This document shows positions 16,933 through 25,703 of a DNA stretch of 64,000 nucleotides, in pieces. Origin of the DNA: UBA10649 sp965278965 (lineage in GTDB: Bacteria > Actinomycetota > Actinomycetes > S36-B12); the NCBI GenBank assembly GCA_965278965.1, contig OZ257127.1, positions 124,001 through 188,000 on the forward strand, written 5' to 3'. The translations under genes were made by a program, and so were the position numbers. The notes under the pieces were generated by a model that worked only from the letters and a program-made list of their open reading frames with translations, did no database searches and was not told where the DNA came from. The stretch's first letter is position 1. Every line of letters starts with the position of its first letter.

Positions 16933-17924
16933 CAGACCACCCGCCCCAGCCAGCGCATCGACGCGAGCGCGGCGCCGAGGAGCACCAGCACGGCGCCCGT
17001 CGCGAACAGGCCCGTGACCTCGGTCTCCTCGGGCTCGGCGACCCACTGGAGGTCGAGGTCTTTGTAGACGGCCTCCAGGGACTGCGCGTCGGTCGCCCGG
17101 TGGTACGTGCCGTTCGTCGCAGCGGCCACGCCGGTCAGGGTCTCCTCGTCGAGTAACGTGGAGACCTGCACGCCGTCGACGTCGATGACGGCGCCGTCGG
17201 TGCTGCCGATGCCGATCGTCGTCACCCGCACGCCGGCGGCGGCGGGCAGGTCGGCGATGAGGATCGGGTCGGGTCCGCCGGTCGACTCACCGTCGCTGGC
17301 GAGGACGATCGCCGTCGAGGGGTGGAACCCGACGTCGATCCCACTGAGGTCACCGGCGTCGAGCTGGTCCGCCGTCACCTGGATCGGCGTGTCCACGATG
17401 GCGTTCATCGCCGTCAGCAATGCGGAGCCCAGCTCGGTGTCGCCTCCCGTCGTCAGCCGGTCGATCGCCGCGAGGACCTCGGCTCGATCCTGCGTCGGTC
17501 GCACGACGAGCTGGGCGCCGGTGCTGAACGCGACGAGGGCGATCGACACCCCGTCCGGTTGCTCGGCGACGAACGCGCGCGCGGCCTTCTTGGCGGCCTC
17601 GAGCCGGGTCGGGGCGACGTCGTCGGCTGCCATCGAGTTCGACACATCGATGCCCAGGACGACGGTGCCGGACAGCTTCGGAACGGCGATCGCCACCTGC
17701 GGCCGCGCGAGTCCGACGGCGAGCACGGCGGCGCCGACGAGGAGCAGCGCGAAGGGCACGTGCCGACGCCGACCGAGGGCGGCAGGGGTCCCGACCGTGA
17801 CCAGGCCGGTCGCGGCGCGGGCCGCGGCCTGTCCGGCTCGTCGCCGCTGGAGGACGACGTACGCGATGACCGCGGCGGGGACCAGCAGCAGGGCGGCCAG
17901 GCCGGCGGGCCACAGGAACGTCAT
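16932..17924 (-). CDS. VWA domain membrane protein (BatA-like)
   Basis: A 330-aa protein with two N-terminal hydrophobic helices (about 4-25 and 55-72), a VWA domain with MIDAS motif GIDVSNSM and LASDGESTGG, and a C-terminal membrane helix (about 305-322). It is a paralogue of the next gene and presumably sits beside it in the membrane. Tight TGATG overlaps on both sides imply stoichiometric translation. The molecular target is not known from sequence. Confidence 0.88.
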   Translation of the reverse strand: MTFLWPAGLAALLLVPAAVIAYVVLQRRRAGQAAARAATGLVTVGTPAALGRRRHVPFALLLVGAAVLAVGLARPQVAIAVPKLSGTVVLGIDVSNSMAADDVAPTRLEAAKKAARAFVAEQPDGVSIALVAFSTGAQLVVRPTQDRAEVLAAIDRLTTGGDTELGSALLTAMNAIVDTPIQVTADQLDAGDLSGIDVGFHPSTAIVLASDGESTGGPDPILIADLPAAAGVRVTTIGIGSTDGAVIDVDGVQVSTLLDEETLTGVAAATNGTYHRATDAQSLEAVYKDLDLQWVAEPEETEVTGLFATGAVLVLLGAALASMRWLGRVV

Positions 17925-18832
17925 CAGCGGACCAGATGCGTCGAGCGGGCCATCCGCACCAGGGCCGTCGCGAGATCCTCGTCGGTCCACACGGTGTACG
18001 TCGTCGCTCCGACGCGCCGGACGTCCGCGGTGATCTCCGCGTCACGACGCTCCGCAGCCTCCCGGTACCGGCTGCGGAAGCGGGGGTCCGAGGTGTCGAC
18101 GAGCAGCTGCTCGCCGGTCTCGGCGTCCTGCACCCAGATCTGCCCGACGTCCGGCAGCTCCCACTCGCGGGCGTCGGCGAGCCGCAGGACGACGACCTCG
18201 TGGCGTCGGGCGAGGATGCCCAGGGGCCGTTGCCACCCGTCGCCGGTGATCAGGTCGGACACGAGGAAGACCAGCGACCGTCGGCGGATCATCGACGACG
18301 CGGCAGCCAGCAGCGGCGCCAGCTCGGTCTGTTTCGTCGACGGTGCCGGCGCGCGCAGGAGGCGCTGGGCCAGGCGCAGCACGTGGTCGCGGCTGCGCCC
18401 CGGCGGGATGGTCTCCTCGATCGCCGTGTCGTAGAGGACGGCACCGACCCGGTTGCCGCCGCGGGTCAGGATGCGGGCCAGCGCGACGGCGACCTCGACG
18501 AGGACCATGTCCTTGCCGCGGCCCTGCGGGCCGAACGCCATCGACGCCGAGCGGTCCAGGAGCAGCCATGCCGTGAGCTCGCGGTCCTCGAGGTACTCGC
18601 GCACGTGGGGCTCGTCGAGCCGGGCGGTCACGTTCCAGTCGATGTGGCGAGGGTCGTCGTAGGGCTCGTAGCGGCGGATGTCGGTGACGTCGACGCCGGA
18701 CCCCCGGGCCAGCGTGCGGAAGTCACCGACCCGCGTCCCGGCCAGCCGGCGGCGCACGTGCCAGTCGACCCGGTGCAGGAGAGCCTCCGGCACCGGGGTG
18801 ACCGTCGACGCGCGCGCCCGGGTGGCGTCCAT
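17924..18832 (-). CDS. DUF58 domain protein
   Basis: A 302-aa soluble protein with the DUF58 signature (GSGVDVTDIRRYEPYDDPRHIDWNVTAR, split over about residues 46-72) and an atypical VWA-like core beginning LLLDRSASMAFG. DUF58 proteins occur almost always between MoxR and VWA genes and are viewed as part of that chaperone-like system. It is coupled by TGATG to the MoxR gene upstream and to the VWA gene downstream. Confidence 0.88.
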   Translation of the reverse strand: MDATRARASTVTPVPEALLHRVDWHVRRRLAGTRVGDFRTLARGSGVDVTDIRRYEPYDDPRHIDWNVTARLDEPHVREYLEDRELTAWLLLDRSASMAFGPQGRGKDMVLVEVAVALARILTRGGNRVGAVLYDTAIEETIPPGRSRDHVLRLAQRLLRAPAPSTKQTELAPLLAAASSMIRRRSLVFLVSDLITGDGWQRPLGILARRHEVVVLRLADAREWELPDVGQIWVQDAETGEQLLVDTSDPRFRSRYREAAERRDAEITADVRRVGATTYTVWTDEDLATALVRMARSTHLVR

Positions 18833-19821
18833 CAGCGCTCGCGTCGGTCCAGCTGGGGCACGGGCGCCGCGCGGAGCACGGCCGTGATCACCTCGTCGGC
18901 CGTGACGCCCTCGGCGAGGGCCTCGTACGACAGCACGAGCCGGTGCCGGAACACGTCGTGGACGAGATCGGCGAGGTCCGGGAGCACGACGTACTCGCGG
19001 CCGCGGAGGTACGCGAGCCCGCGGGCGGCGAGAACGAGGTTGATCGACGCGCGCGGACTCGCGCCGAAGGACACGAACCGGGCGAGGTCGTCCAACCCGA
19101 CGCTGCGCGGGTCACGGGTGGCCGTGGCGATCCGCACGGCGTACTCGATGAGCCCGGGATCGACGAACACCCGGGCGGCGGCGGCCTGGGCGGCGAGCAG
19201 CAGGGCCGGGTCGAGCACCTGCGCGATGCGTTCGGTCGGGGCGAGCATGCGCTCGACGATGACGAACTCCTCCGTCGCCGACGGGTAGCCGACAAGGACC
19301 TTCATCATGAAGCGGTCGACCTGCGCCTCGGGCAGGGGATATGTGCCTTCGGACTCGATCGGGTTCTGCGTCGCCATGACCAGGAAGGGGTCCGGGACGG
19401 CGCGCGTCTCGCGGCCGATCGTCACCTGTCGCTCCTGCATGACCTCCAGGAGCGCGGACTGGACCTTCGCCGGTGCACGGTTGATCTCGTCGGCGAGCAG
19501 CAGGTTCGCGAAGACCGGCCCCGGCTCGACCCGGAACTCCCCACTCGGCTGGTGCCAGATCCGGGTGCCGACGACGTCCGCGGGGACGAGGTCGGGCGTG
19601 AACTGGATGCGCTGGAAGGTGCCACCGATCGACTCCGCGAGCGCCTTGATCGCGAGGGTCTTCGCCAGGCCCGGTACCCCCTCGACCAGCACGTGGCCGC
19701 GAGCCAGCAGGGCGACCAGGAGCCGCTCCAGCAGCCAGTCCTGGCCGACGATGACCTTCTTCACCTCGTAGAGCACGGCCTCCATCGGCCCGCCCGTCGT
19801 CCGGTCCCCAGTCACGCTCAT
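18832..19821 (-). CDS. MoxR family AAA+ ATPase
   Basis: A 329-aa AAA+ ATPase with Walker A GVPGLAKT (about residues 48-55), Walker B LLLADEINRAP, sensor region MATQNPIESEGTYPLPEAQ and a C-terminal lid domain. MoxR proteins act as chaperones for metal cofactor insertion or complex assembly, partnered with VWA proteins encoded here. The ATG start overlaps the protease stop by 4 nt (ATGA). The call of ATPase is secure; the client protein is unknown. Confidence 0.93.
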   Translation of the reverse strand: MSVTGDRTTGGPMEAVLYEVKKVIVGQDWLLERLLVALLARGHVLVEGVPGLAKTLAIKALAESIGGTFQRIQFTPDLVPADVVGTRIWHQPSGEFRVEPGPVFANLLLADEINRAPAKVQSALLEVMQERQVTIGRETRAVPDPFLVMATQNPIESEGTYPLPEAQVDRFMMKVLVGYPSATEEFVIVERMLAPTERIAQVLDPALLLAAQAAAARVFVDPGLIEYAVRIATATRDPRSVGLDDLARFVSFGASPRASINLVLAARGLAYLRGREYVVLPDLADLVHDVFRHRLVLSYEALAEGVTADEVITAVLRAAPVPQLDRRER

Positions 19822-20597
19822 CGCTCCGGTTCCTCCCCGAGTCCTGCACCAAGTGCTTGGGCGATAGGCACGGCGAAGCCGATGCCGATGAAGTAGCGGT
19901 CGTCGGTCGGGTTGGCCAGGGAGGAGACGACACCGACGACCTGGCCCAGCTCGTCGAGGAGGGGACCGCCGGAGGACCCCGGGTTCACCGCGGCGTCGAA
20001 CTGGATGAGCCCGTCGAGCTGCTGCCCGCCCTGCACCGTGACGCTGCGGTCCAGGCCCGACACGATGCCCTCCGTCGTGGTCGCCGTCAGGCCCAGCGGG
20101 TGCCCGATCGCGACGACTCGGTCGCCGACCCCGGTGCCGCCGCCCATGACCGCGGGCACGAGGACCTGCGGCAGCGCCAGCGGGGTGAGCGTGGCGATGT
20201 CCGTCGCGGGGTCGGAGGTGATCACCTCGGCCGTCGTCTCGGTGCCGTCGGCGAACTCCACGGACACCGACGGGTTGTCGCCGACGACGTGCGCCGCCGT
20301 GAGGATCGTCCCGTCGCGGCTGATGATCGTGCCGGTCCCGAGCCCGGCATCACTCGTCCCGCTCTTACCGCCCTTGGGACCCGTGCGCACGATGACGACG
20401 GAGGGAAGCACCCGTTCGTAGATCTCCGCGGCGCTCAGCGGGACCGGCCCGGAGGGAGAAGGACTGGGCTCCATGGACCCGGCGGAGACCTCGTCCGGCT
20501 GGGCGATCAGCGCGACGCCGGCACCGACGGACGCAGCGATCAGGACGAGTCCGACGGCAGCACCGACCACCACGAGCGTCGTGCGGTGCCGGCTCAC
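19818..20597 (-). CDS. S1C trypsin-like serine protease, membrane-anchored, no PDZ
   Basis: A 259-aa protein with an N-terminal membrane anchor (about 9-32), a Ser/Pro linker and a DegP-like protease domain. The catalytic triad is His in LTAAHVV, Asp in ATDIATL and Ser in NPGSSGGPL. It ends right after the protease domain, so the PDZ domains typical of HtrA/DegQ are missing. It would act on the outer face of the membrane. It leads the protease/MoxR/DUF58/VWA/VWA operon, so envelope quality control is a reasonable inference. The GTG start at 20597 is preceded by AAGGGG. Confidence 0.88.
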   Translation of the reverse strand: MSRHRTTLVVVGAAVGLVLIAASVGAGVALIAQPDEVSAGSMEPSPSPSGPVPLSAAEIYERVLPSVVIVRTGPKGGKSGTSDAGLGTGTIISRDGTILTAAHVVGDNPSVSVEFADGTETTAEVITSDPATDIATLTPLALPQVLVPAVMGGGTGVGDRVVAIGHPLGLTATTTEGIVSGLDRSVTVQGGQQLDGLIQFDAAVNPGSSGGPLLDELGQVVGVVSSLANPTDDRYFIGIGFAVPIAQALGAGLGEEPER

Positions 20598-20696
20598 CGA
20601 GGTCGGCCCCCTTCGTCAGGAGGTGTCCTCGCCATGCTGCCACGCCGGTGGGGTCAGGACCATGCTCGTTGCCGAGCTGGTCCAGGCGGCGGGACG

Positions 20697-22124
20697 TCAG
20701 TCGGTGCCGGACTCCATGGCAGCGCGGTCGAGGGACTCGACCTCGCCCTCGTCCGGTACCGCGTCGGCGGGCAGTGCGGCGATCGACGCGGCCCCGCCGG
20801 GGGAGAGCTCGCCGACCAGTCGCTGCTGGCCGGGCAGCAGCTGGCCCTGGCTGGCATAGAGCTCGAGCTTGGCCCGGGAGTCGGCGATGTCGAGGTTGCG
20901 CATCGTGAGCTGGCCGATGCGGTCCACGGGGCCGAACGCGGCGTCCTCCGTCCGCTCCATCGACAGTCGGTCCGGGTGGTAGCTCAGGGCCGGTCCGCGT
21001 GTGTCCAGGATCGAGTAGTCGTCGCCCCGGCGCAGTCGGATCGTCACCGATCCGGTGACCGCGGAGGCGACCCACCGCTGCAAGGCCTCGCGCAGCATCA
21101 GCGCCTGCGGGTCGAGCCACCGGCCCTCGTAGAGCAGACGGCCCAGGCGACGCCCCTCGGCGTGGTAGCTCGCGATCGTGTCCTCGTTGTGGATCGCCGA
21201 CACGAGCCGCTCGTATGCGATGAACAGCAGCGCCATCGCGGGCGCCTCGTAGATTCCGCGGCTCTTGGCCTCGATGATCCGGTTCTCGATCTGGTCGGCC
21301 ATGCCGAGCCCGTGGCGGCCACCGATCGCGTTCGCCTCGTGCACCAGGGCGACGGGGTCGTCGTAGCGGCGACCGTTGATCGCGACGGGTCGGCCCTGCG
21401 CGAACTCGACCGTGATGTCCTCGGCCGCGATCTCCACGGCCGGGTCCCAGAAGCGCACGCCCATGATCGGCTCCACGAGCTCGATCGAGGCGTCGAGATG
21501 CTCAAGTCGCTTGGCCTCGTGCGTCGCGCCCCAGATGTTCGCGTCGGTGGAGTAGGCCTTCTCGACACTGTCCCGGTAGGGCAGGTCGTGCGCGGCGAGC
21601 CAGCGCGACATCTCCGTGCGGCCGCCGAGCTCGTCGACGAACTGCGCGTCGAGCCAGGGCTTGTAGATGCGCAGCGCCGGGTTCGCGAGCAAGCCGTAGC
21701 GGTAGAAGCGCTCGATGTCATTGCCCTTGTACGTCGAGCCGTCCCCCCAGATGGAGACGTCGTCGTCGAGCATCGCCCGCACCAGCAGCGTGCCGGTGAC
21801 GGCGCGGCCCAGGGGAGTGGTGTTGAAGTACTGCTTGCCCCCCGAGCGGATGTGGAAGGCACCGCAGGCGAGAGCAGCGAGCCCCTCCTCGACCAGCGCC
21901 GCCTTGCAGTCGACCAGACGCGACAGCTCGGCGCCGTACTGCGTGGCGCGCCCAGGGACGGACCCGATGTCCGGTTCGTCGTACTGGCCGATGTCGGCGG
22001 TGTAGGTGCACGGCACCGCCCCGTTGACACGCATCCAGGCGACGGCCACCGAGGTGTCCAGGCCACCGGAGAAGGCGATGCCGACGCGCTCGCCGACGGG
22101 CAGGGAGTTCAGGACCTTCGACAC
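20697..22124 (-). CDS. argG: Argininosuccinate synthase, E. coli-type (long form)
   Basis: A 475-aa enzyme with the N-type ATP pyrophosphatase loop AFSGGLDTS (about 17-25). Segments closely match the E. coli ArgG subfamily, such as WGDGSTYKGNDIERFYRYG, GGRHGLGMADQIENRIIEAK and DRIGQLTMRNLDI. It joins citrulline and aspartate in arginine biosynthesis. Most bacteria, including many actinobacteria, use the shorter roughly 400-aa form inside an arg cluster. Here the long form stands alone with no other arg genes in view, which may indicate acquisition or a paralogue. The start is GTG 22124 with a leaderless-type -10. The C-terminal 35 residues are an acidic Ala-rich extension. Confidence 0.93.
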   Translation of the reverse strand: MSKVLNSLPVGERVGIAFSGGLDTSVAVAWMRVNGAVPCTYTADIGQYDEPDIGSVPGRATQYGAELSRLVDCKAALVEEGLAALACGAFHIRSGGKQYFNTTPLGRAVTGTLLVRAMLDDDVSIWGDGSTYKGNDIERFYRYGLLANPALRIYKPWLDAQFVDELGGRTEMSRWLAAHDLPYRDSVEKAYSTDANIWGATHEAKRLEHLDASIELVEPIMGVRFWDPAVEIAAEDITVEFAQGRPVAINGRRYDDPVALVHEANAIGGRHGLGMADQIENRIIEAKSRGIYEAPAMALLFIAYERLVSAIHNEDTIASYHAEGRRLGRLLYEGRWLDPQALMLREALQRWVASAVTGSVTIRLRRGDDYSILDTRGPALSYHPDRLSMERTEDAAFGPVDRIGQLTMRNLDIADSRAKLELYASQGQLLPGQQRLVGELSPGGAASIAALPADAVPDEGEVESLDRAAMESGTD

Positions 22125-22130
22125 GCCGCA

Positions 22131-22136
22131 AGCGTA
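22131..22136 (-). promoter_or_regulatory. -10-like element for argG (leaderless)
   Basis: On the minus strand TACGCT lies 6 nt before the GTG start at 22124, with no SD between them. No ARG-box-like palindrome was recognised around it. A GC hairpin (CGCGTC-GCGCC-GACGCG, about 22148-22164) lies just upstream and may terminate the preceding VOC gene. Confidence 0.4.
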
Positions 22137-22184
22137 TTGACGCCCCCTCGCGTCGGCGCGACGCGGGTCAGGACGACGTCGGCG

Positions 22185-22625
22185 TCAGGGCGTGCCACCG
22201 GCCTCGACGTTGACCATCCAGCGAATGCCGAAGGCATCGACGAACGTCCCCCAGTGGGCACCCCACGGCGCCAGGCCGTACGGCGTGATGTCGGAGCCGC
22301 CGGTGCTGAGGGCGTCGAAGATTCGCTGGCCCTCTTCGATGGTGTCCGGCTCGAGGTTGATCGACATGTTGTTGCCGGTCGTGGAGGTGTGGCCCATCGA
22401 CTCGAGCATGTCCGTGCCCATGATGACCGTGCCACCGAGGATCTCCAGCGCGACATGCATGATCTTGTCGCGCTCGCCGTCCGGGAGGCCCTCGCTGCCG
22501 GGCATCTCCGGCATGTCGCCCATGCGCGTGAGGTCGACGGGCTCGGTGCCGAAGACCGAGCTGTAGAAGGCGAACTGCTCCTCCGTGCGGCCCATCGTGT
22601 TCAGGTAGATGCTGACTCGGCTCAT
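22185..22625 (-). CDS. VOC family protein (PhnB/glyoxalase-like)
   Basis: A 146-aa protein with the paired beta-alpha-beta-beta-beta modules of the vicinal-oxygen-chelate fold, resembling the PhnB/3-demethylubiquinone methyltransferase-like group (IYLNTMGRTEEQFAFYSSVFG at the start, WGAHWGTFVDAFGIRWMVN near the end; both quoted in part). Function within this group is generally unassigned. The start is ATG 22625 with GGGAGC upstream. It stands alone between argG and the pentapeptide gene. Confidence 0.8.
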   Translation of the reverse strand: MSRVSIYLNTMGRTEEQFAFYSSVFGTEPVDLTRMGDMPEMPGSEGLPDGERDKIMHVALEILGGTVIMGTDMLESMGHTSTTGNNMSINLEPDTIEEGQRIFDALSTGGSDITPYGLAPWGAHWGTFVDAFGIRWMVNVEAGGTP

Positions 22626-22689
22626 CGCGTGCTCCCGTCGAACGTCTCGTGGCGTTCCTTGCACGCTAACGCGGTACGGCCCGCCGCGC

Positions 22690-23349
22690 TCAGGCGATGT
22701 CGATTCCCAGCTCGACGGCGAGACGATCGGCGACGGCGACGAGCTGGTCCGCGCCGATCGTGGCACCGGAGAGCGCGACGGCGGGCGTGACGACGTCGAG
22801 GGCCGCATCGCGGAGGTCGACGTCCTTGAGTGTGACGCCGGCCAGCAGGAGCTCGTCGACCCGTCCGCCGTGGACGTGCAGCCGCTCGACCCGGGCATCC
22901 TGGAGGTCGAGGGTTCCGATCACGCAGTCCTCCATGACGACGTCGATGAGCGTCCCTCCGCGCAGGTTCAGGTAGACGATGCGGCAGCCGCGGAGCACGA
23001 CCGAGGTCCAGGCGCTCTCGTACACCTCGGCGGCTCCGAACCGGGAGGCGACGACCTCGACGTCCCGCCATGTGCTGCCGGCCACCGTGACCGTGCTGGC
23101 GGAAGCGGACTCGATCCGCAGGTCGAGCAGACGAGCGCCCCGCAGGTCGGCGTCGTCGAGAGCGGCGTCCACGATGAGTGACTCGCGGTACGTCACGTCC
23201 CGCAACCGCAGCCCGCTGAGGTCGGCCCCTCTGACGTGTGCTCCGTCGAGGTCCTCGCCGGCGGCCATCTGCTCGGGCGAGACCGGGGCGAGGTCGCCGA
23301 GCGCTACCGGCGTCACGCGCGGGGGAGCGGGACGGCCGGGCTTGGTCAT
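22690..23349 (-). CDS. Pentapeptide-repeat protein
   Basis: A 219-aa protein dominated by A(D/N)LXX-like pentapeptides (for example GADLSGLRLRDVTY, DADLRGARLLDLRI) from about residue 30 to 195, predicted to form a right-handed quadrilateral beta-helix. Some members, such as MfpA and Qnr, mimic DNA and protect gyrase, but the repeats here are degenerate and no such role can be claimed. The start is ATG 23349; an upstream ATG at 23391 lies inside the inverted repeat and is less likely. It is divergent from a MarR gene across 83 nt holding a perfect inverted repeat, so MarR control is plausible. Confidence 0.8.
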   Translation of the reverse strand: MTKPGRPAPPRVTPVALGDLAPVSPEQMAAGEDLDGAHVRGADLSGLRLRDVTYRESLIVDAALDDADLRGARLLDLRIESASASTVTVAGSTWRDVEVVASRFGAAEVYESAWTSVVLRGCRIVYLNLRGGTLIDVVMEDCVIGTLDLQDARVERLHVHGGRVDELLLAGVTLKDVDLRDAALDVVTPAVALSGATIGADQLVAVADRLAVELGIDIA

Positions 23350-23384
23350 GGCGGACAGGATCGCACGCAGCACCGACCACGTGA

Positions 23385-23409
23385 GATCCATCGGGATTGA
23401 CGATGGATC
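23385..23409. promoter_or_regulatory. Inverted-repeat operator between pentapeptide and MarR genes
   Basis: GATCCATCG and CGATGGATC are perfect 9-bp inverted arms separated by 7 nt. TTGACG (23397-23402) overlaps the right arm and could be the -35 of the MarR gene. Position and size fit a MarR autoregulatory operator that could control both divergent genes. Confidence 0.6.
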
Positions 23410-23432
23410 CGTGCGGGACGAGCATCGATGTC

Positions 23433-23891
23433 ATGAGCACGAAGGAGTCCGACCGCCTGGCGATGCAGCTGGACGACGCGTTCCAGCGCGTCTACCTGGC
23501 GTTCCACCGGCGTGACGGTCGGACCCGGGACCTCAGCAGCGCGTCGCGGGCGGTCCTCGTCCACCTGACCCACAGCGGGCCGGTGACGATCGGTGAGGCG
23601 GCGGCCCACCTGGACCGTGCGCAGTCGGTCGTCAGCGACATCGTCACGCAGCTCGAGGGCAACGGCCTCGTCGAGCGGCAGCGCGACCCAGCCGACCGTC
23701 GCCGCGTGCTCGTGTGGCTGACGGACGCCGGCGTCGATGCCGTGCGGTACGACGCCTCGGTCCTGAGCCATGAACGCCTCGCCGACGCGATCGGACGCCT
23801 CGACCCTGAGGTCGTGGAGTCCGCGGTCGACGTCCTCCACGTGCTGGCGCGGTCCGCGCGTCAGCCCCACGAGAATGACAAGGAGTCATGA
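23433..23891 (+). CDS. MarR family transcriptional regulator
   Basis: A 152-aa winged-helix protein with the MarR order: N-terminal dimerisation helix, recognition region VTIGEAAAHLDRAQSVVSDIV, and wing VERQRDPADRRRVLVWLT with the DxRxx signature. It is divergently transcribed from the pentapeptide-repeat gene with a 25-bp operator-like inverted repeat between them. It overlaps the small zinc-ribbon gene by 4 nt, so both are likely co-expressed. ATG 23433 was chosen over an upstream ATG at 23397 because it starts just before the first helix and clears the operator. Confidence 0.88.
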   Translation: MSTKESDRLAMQLDDAFQRVYLAFHRRDGRTRDLSSASRAVLVHLTHSGPVTIGEAAAHLDRAQSVVSDIVTQLEGNGLVERQRDPADRRRVLVWLTDAGVDAVRYDASVLSHERLADAIGRLDPEVVESAVDVLHVLARSARQPHENDKES

Positions 23892-24139
23892 TGAGCACCG
23901 CCACCCTGAGCTGCGAGAGCTGCTCGATGCCGATCGAGACCGGCCGCTACTGCGCCTACTGCTCGGACGAGCACGGGAACCTGCAGGACTTTGACACCCG
24001 CTTCGCGAACATGGTCGCCTGGCAGCAGCGGTCCCACCCGGAGCAGTCCGCCGACGAGGCGCAGGCGGCCACCATCCGCTACATGGCCACGATGCCGGCC
24101 TGGCGTGACCACCCGGACGTGCTGGCGCGCCTGACGTAG
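23888..24139 (+). CDS. Small putative zinc-ribbon protein
   Basis: An 83-aa protein with CESCSMPIE and CAYCSD motifs near residues 9-28, a C-x2-C/C-x2-C zinc-ribbon pattern like the putative zinc ribbon family (PF12674), followed by a helical C-terminal half. It has AAGGAG in its RBS and overlaps the MarR stop by 4 nt. Linkage to MarR suggests it is part of the same response, but no function is known to me. Confidence 0.75.
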   Translation: MMSTATLSCESCSMPIETGRYCAYCSDEHGNLQDFDTRFANMVAWQQRSHPEQSADEAQAATIRYMATMPAWRDHPDVLARLT

Positions 24140-24188
24140 TGCGCGGTGACTTCCTAGCTCGCTGCAACGACGCATCGACACCGGACGG

Positions 24189-25703
24189 CTAGAACGGCGG
24201 AGGCGGTCCGGTGTCGATGACCCGGGATCGCGGTGCGGGTGGTAGCAGGGGCGGTGGTTCGTGCTGATACTCGCGGCCCAGGGGTGATCTCCACGTGCAG
24301 GACCCATCAGGCGCGCTGTGGGTGATGTGCCAGCGGGCGTGGGTTTTCAGCTGGTGGTGGTGTTTGCAGAGAGGGCCTTGGTTGCACAGCGACGTTCGGC
24401 CGCCGGTGGTGAACGAGTGCGCGTGGTCGATCTCGCAGTCCTCAGCCGGTCGCGTGCAGCCGACGCCGCGGCAGTGCCCGTCGCGGAGCTTGATGACGTG
24501 CTTCTGCAGGTCGCTGCCGATGTAGCGGGAGCGGCCGTAGTCCACGATCACCCCGGACGCATCGGTGACGAGGCGGCGGATCGTGGATGTGGGGTCACAC
24601 TGCGCGATCAGGTCGCGGATCACGTCCGCGGTCACCGGTTCGCCGTTGATCCGCCCGCCCTGCTCCGAGGCGCCCAAGATGGTTTCGAGGGAGACGATGA
24701 CGGTGACGTGGGCTTTCTCCTTCGCCTCCGCCACCGGGCCATCGATGACCGTGATCTGCCCCGGATCACCCAGAACCAGCGTCTTGAGGGCGGCGACGCG
24801 GCGTTGCCCGATCGTCACGCAGCCGTCGGACACTTCGAACCGGGCATCCCCAGCCAGCCGGCGGATCGCGTCGTAGACCGCCCGGGCGGTCTCGGTCGGC
24901 AGCACCGCCATGAGCTCACTGGTTCCGGGTTCGCGGGGGTTCAGGAAGACGCCATGCTCCTGGTCGGCTGCTTCCTGCCGGCGCTTCTTCGTGCCGACCG
25001 GGTCGATCACCGTGATGAGATCCCGGGCCCTCTTCGCGCACTGCCCCGGGGTATGCGTCCGCGCGTAGGGAACCACCACCGCCAGCACCTCGGCGCAGTG
25101 CTTCTCGTAGTCCTCCGCCCGCTCCGGGTCCAGGTACGCGGGCAGGAGCGCAAGGACGCGTCCGATGGCTTTGGCGTGGTTCTCGGTGACCTCCCCGGCC
25201 AGCAGCGCGGCACGCATCGGTCGCCACGGGCCGGCGAGGTCCACCGCGAACTGCACCACCGTGGAGATACTTCGCGGGGACAGCCGCAGGGCGGCGGCGA
25301 GCTCGGCCTGGACCGCGACCTCCGGCGGCACAAACCCGAACCCATTGCTCCGCGGCTTCAGTCCCGCGGCGACCCGGTCCTCGTTCTGCTGTCGCAGGAT
25401 CTCGGCCTGCCGAGCGACCTCGGCCTCCTCCGCCGCGACGAGAGCGGCGTTCACCACAGCACGCGCCTGAGCCTGGAACCCCGCAACGTGCGCCGCCAAC
25501 CGATCAACCTCTTGGGCGAACGTCACCGCATCATCCGGCGACAACACCGACGGATCCAGGCACGACAGGTCATTGAGCAGCCCCGGACCTGCCGGCTGAA
25601 CCCGCAGATACGCCAGCAGATCCGACGCACTCAAGTAGTCCACCGCGAAACCCGCCCACGGGTCATCCGGCTCAGGAACCGGGCTGGACGAGGACTCGAA
25701 CAT
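24189..25703 (-). CDS. DUF222/13E12-repeat family HNH endonuclease (second copy)
   Basis: A 504-aa paralogue of the gene at 5958-7496. It has an N-terminal DUF222 helical region (about 30-340) and a C-terminal HNH with CRGVGCTRPAEDCEIDH, TTGGRTSLCN and CKHHHQLKTH (about 410-460), then a Pro-rich tail. Outside the HNH and the promoter, similarity to the first copy looks low by eye. The start is placed at ATG 25703, inside a near-consensus SOS box and 7 nt after TAGAGT; an upstream ATG at 25733 would overlap the promoter. It is divergent from a VOC gene. Confidence 0.9.
   Translation of the reverse strand: MFESSSSPVPEPDDPWAGFAVDYLSASDLLAYLRVQPAGPGLLNDLSCLDPSVLSPDDAVTFAQEVDRLAAHVAGFQAQARAVVNAALVAAEEAEVARQAEILRQQNEDRVAAGLKPRSNGFGFVPPEVAVQAELAAALRLSPRSISTVVQFAVDLAGPWRPMRAALLAGEVTENHAKAIGRVLALLPAYLDPERAEDYEKHCAEVLAVVVPYARTHTPGQCAKRARDLITVIDPVGTKKRRQEAADQEHGVFLNPREPGTSELMAVLPTETARAVYDAIRRLAGDARFEVSDGCVTIGQRRVAALKTLVLGDPGQITVIDGPVAEAKEKAHVTVIVSLETILGASEQGGRINGEPVTADVIRDLIAQCDPTSTIRRLVTDASGVIVDYGRSRYIGSDLQKHVIKLRDGHCRGVGCTRPAEDCEIDHAHSFTTGGRTSLCNQGPLCKHHHQLKTHARWHITHSAPDGSCTWRSPLGREYQHEPPPLLPPAPRSRVIDTGPPPPF

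Noticed and set aside
19857..22790. A 977-codon open frame antisense to the protease and argG
   Set aside because: It is the complement of clearly functional genes and its translation shows only shadow composition (Arg, Asp, Gly, Val).
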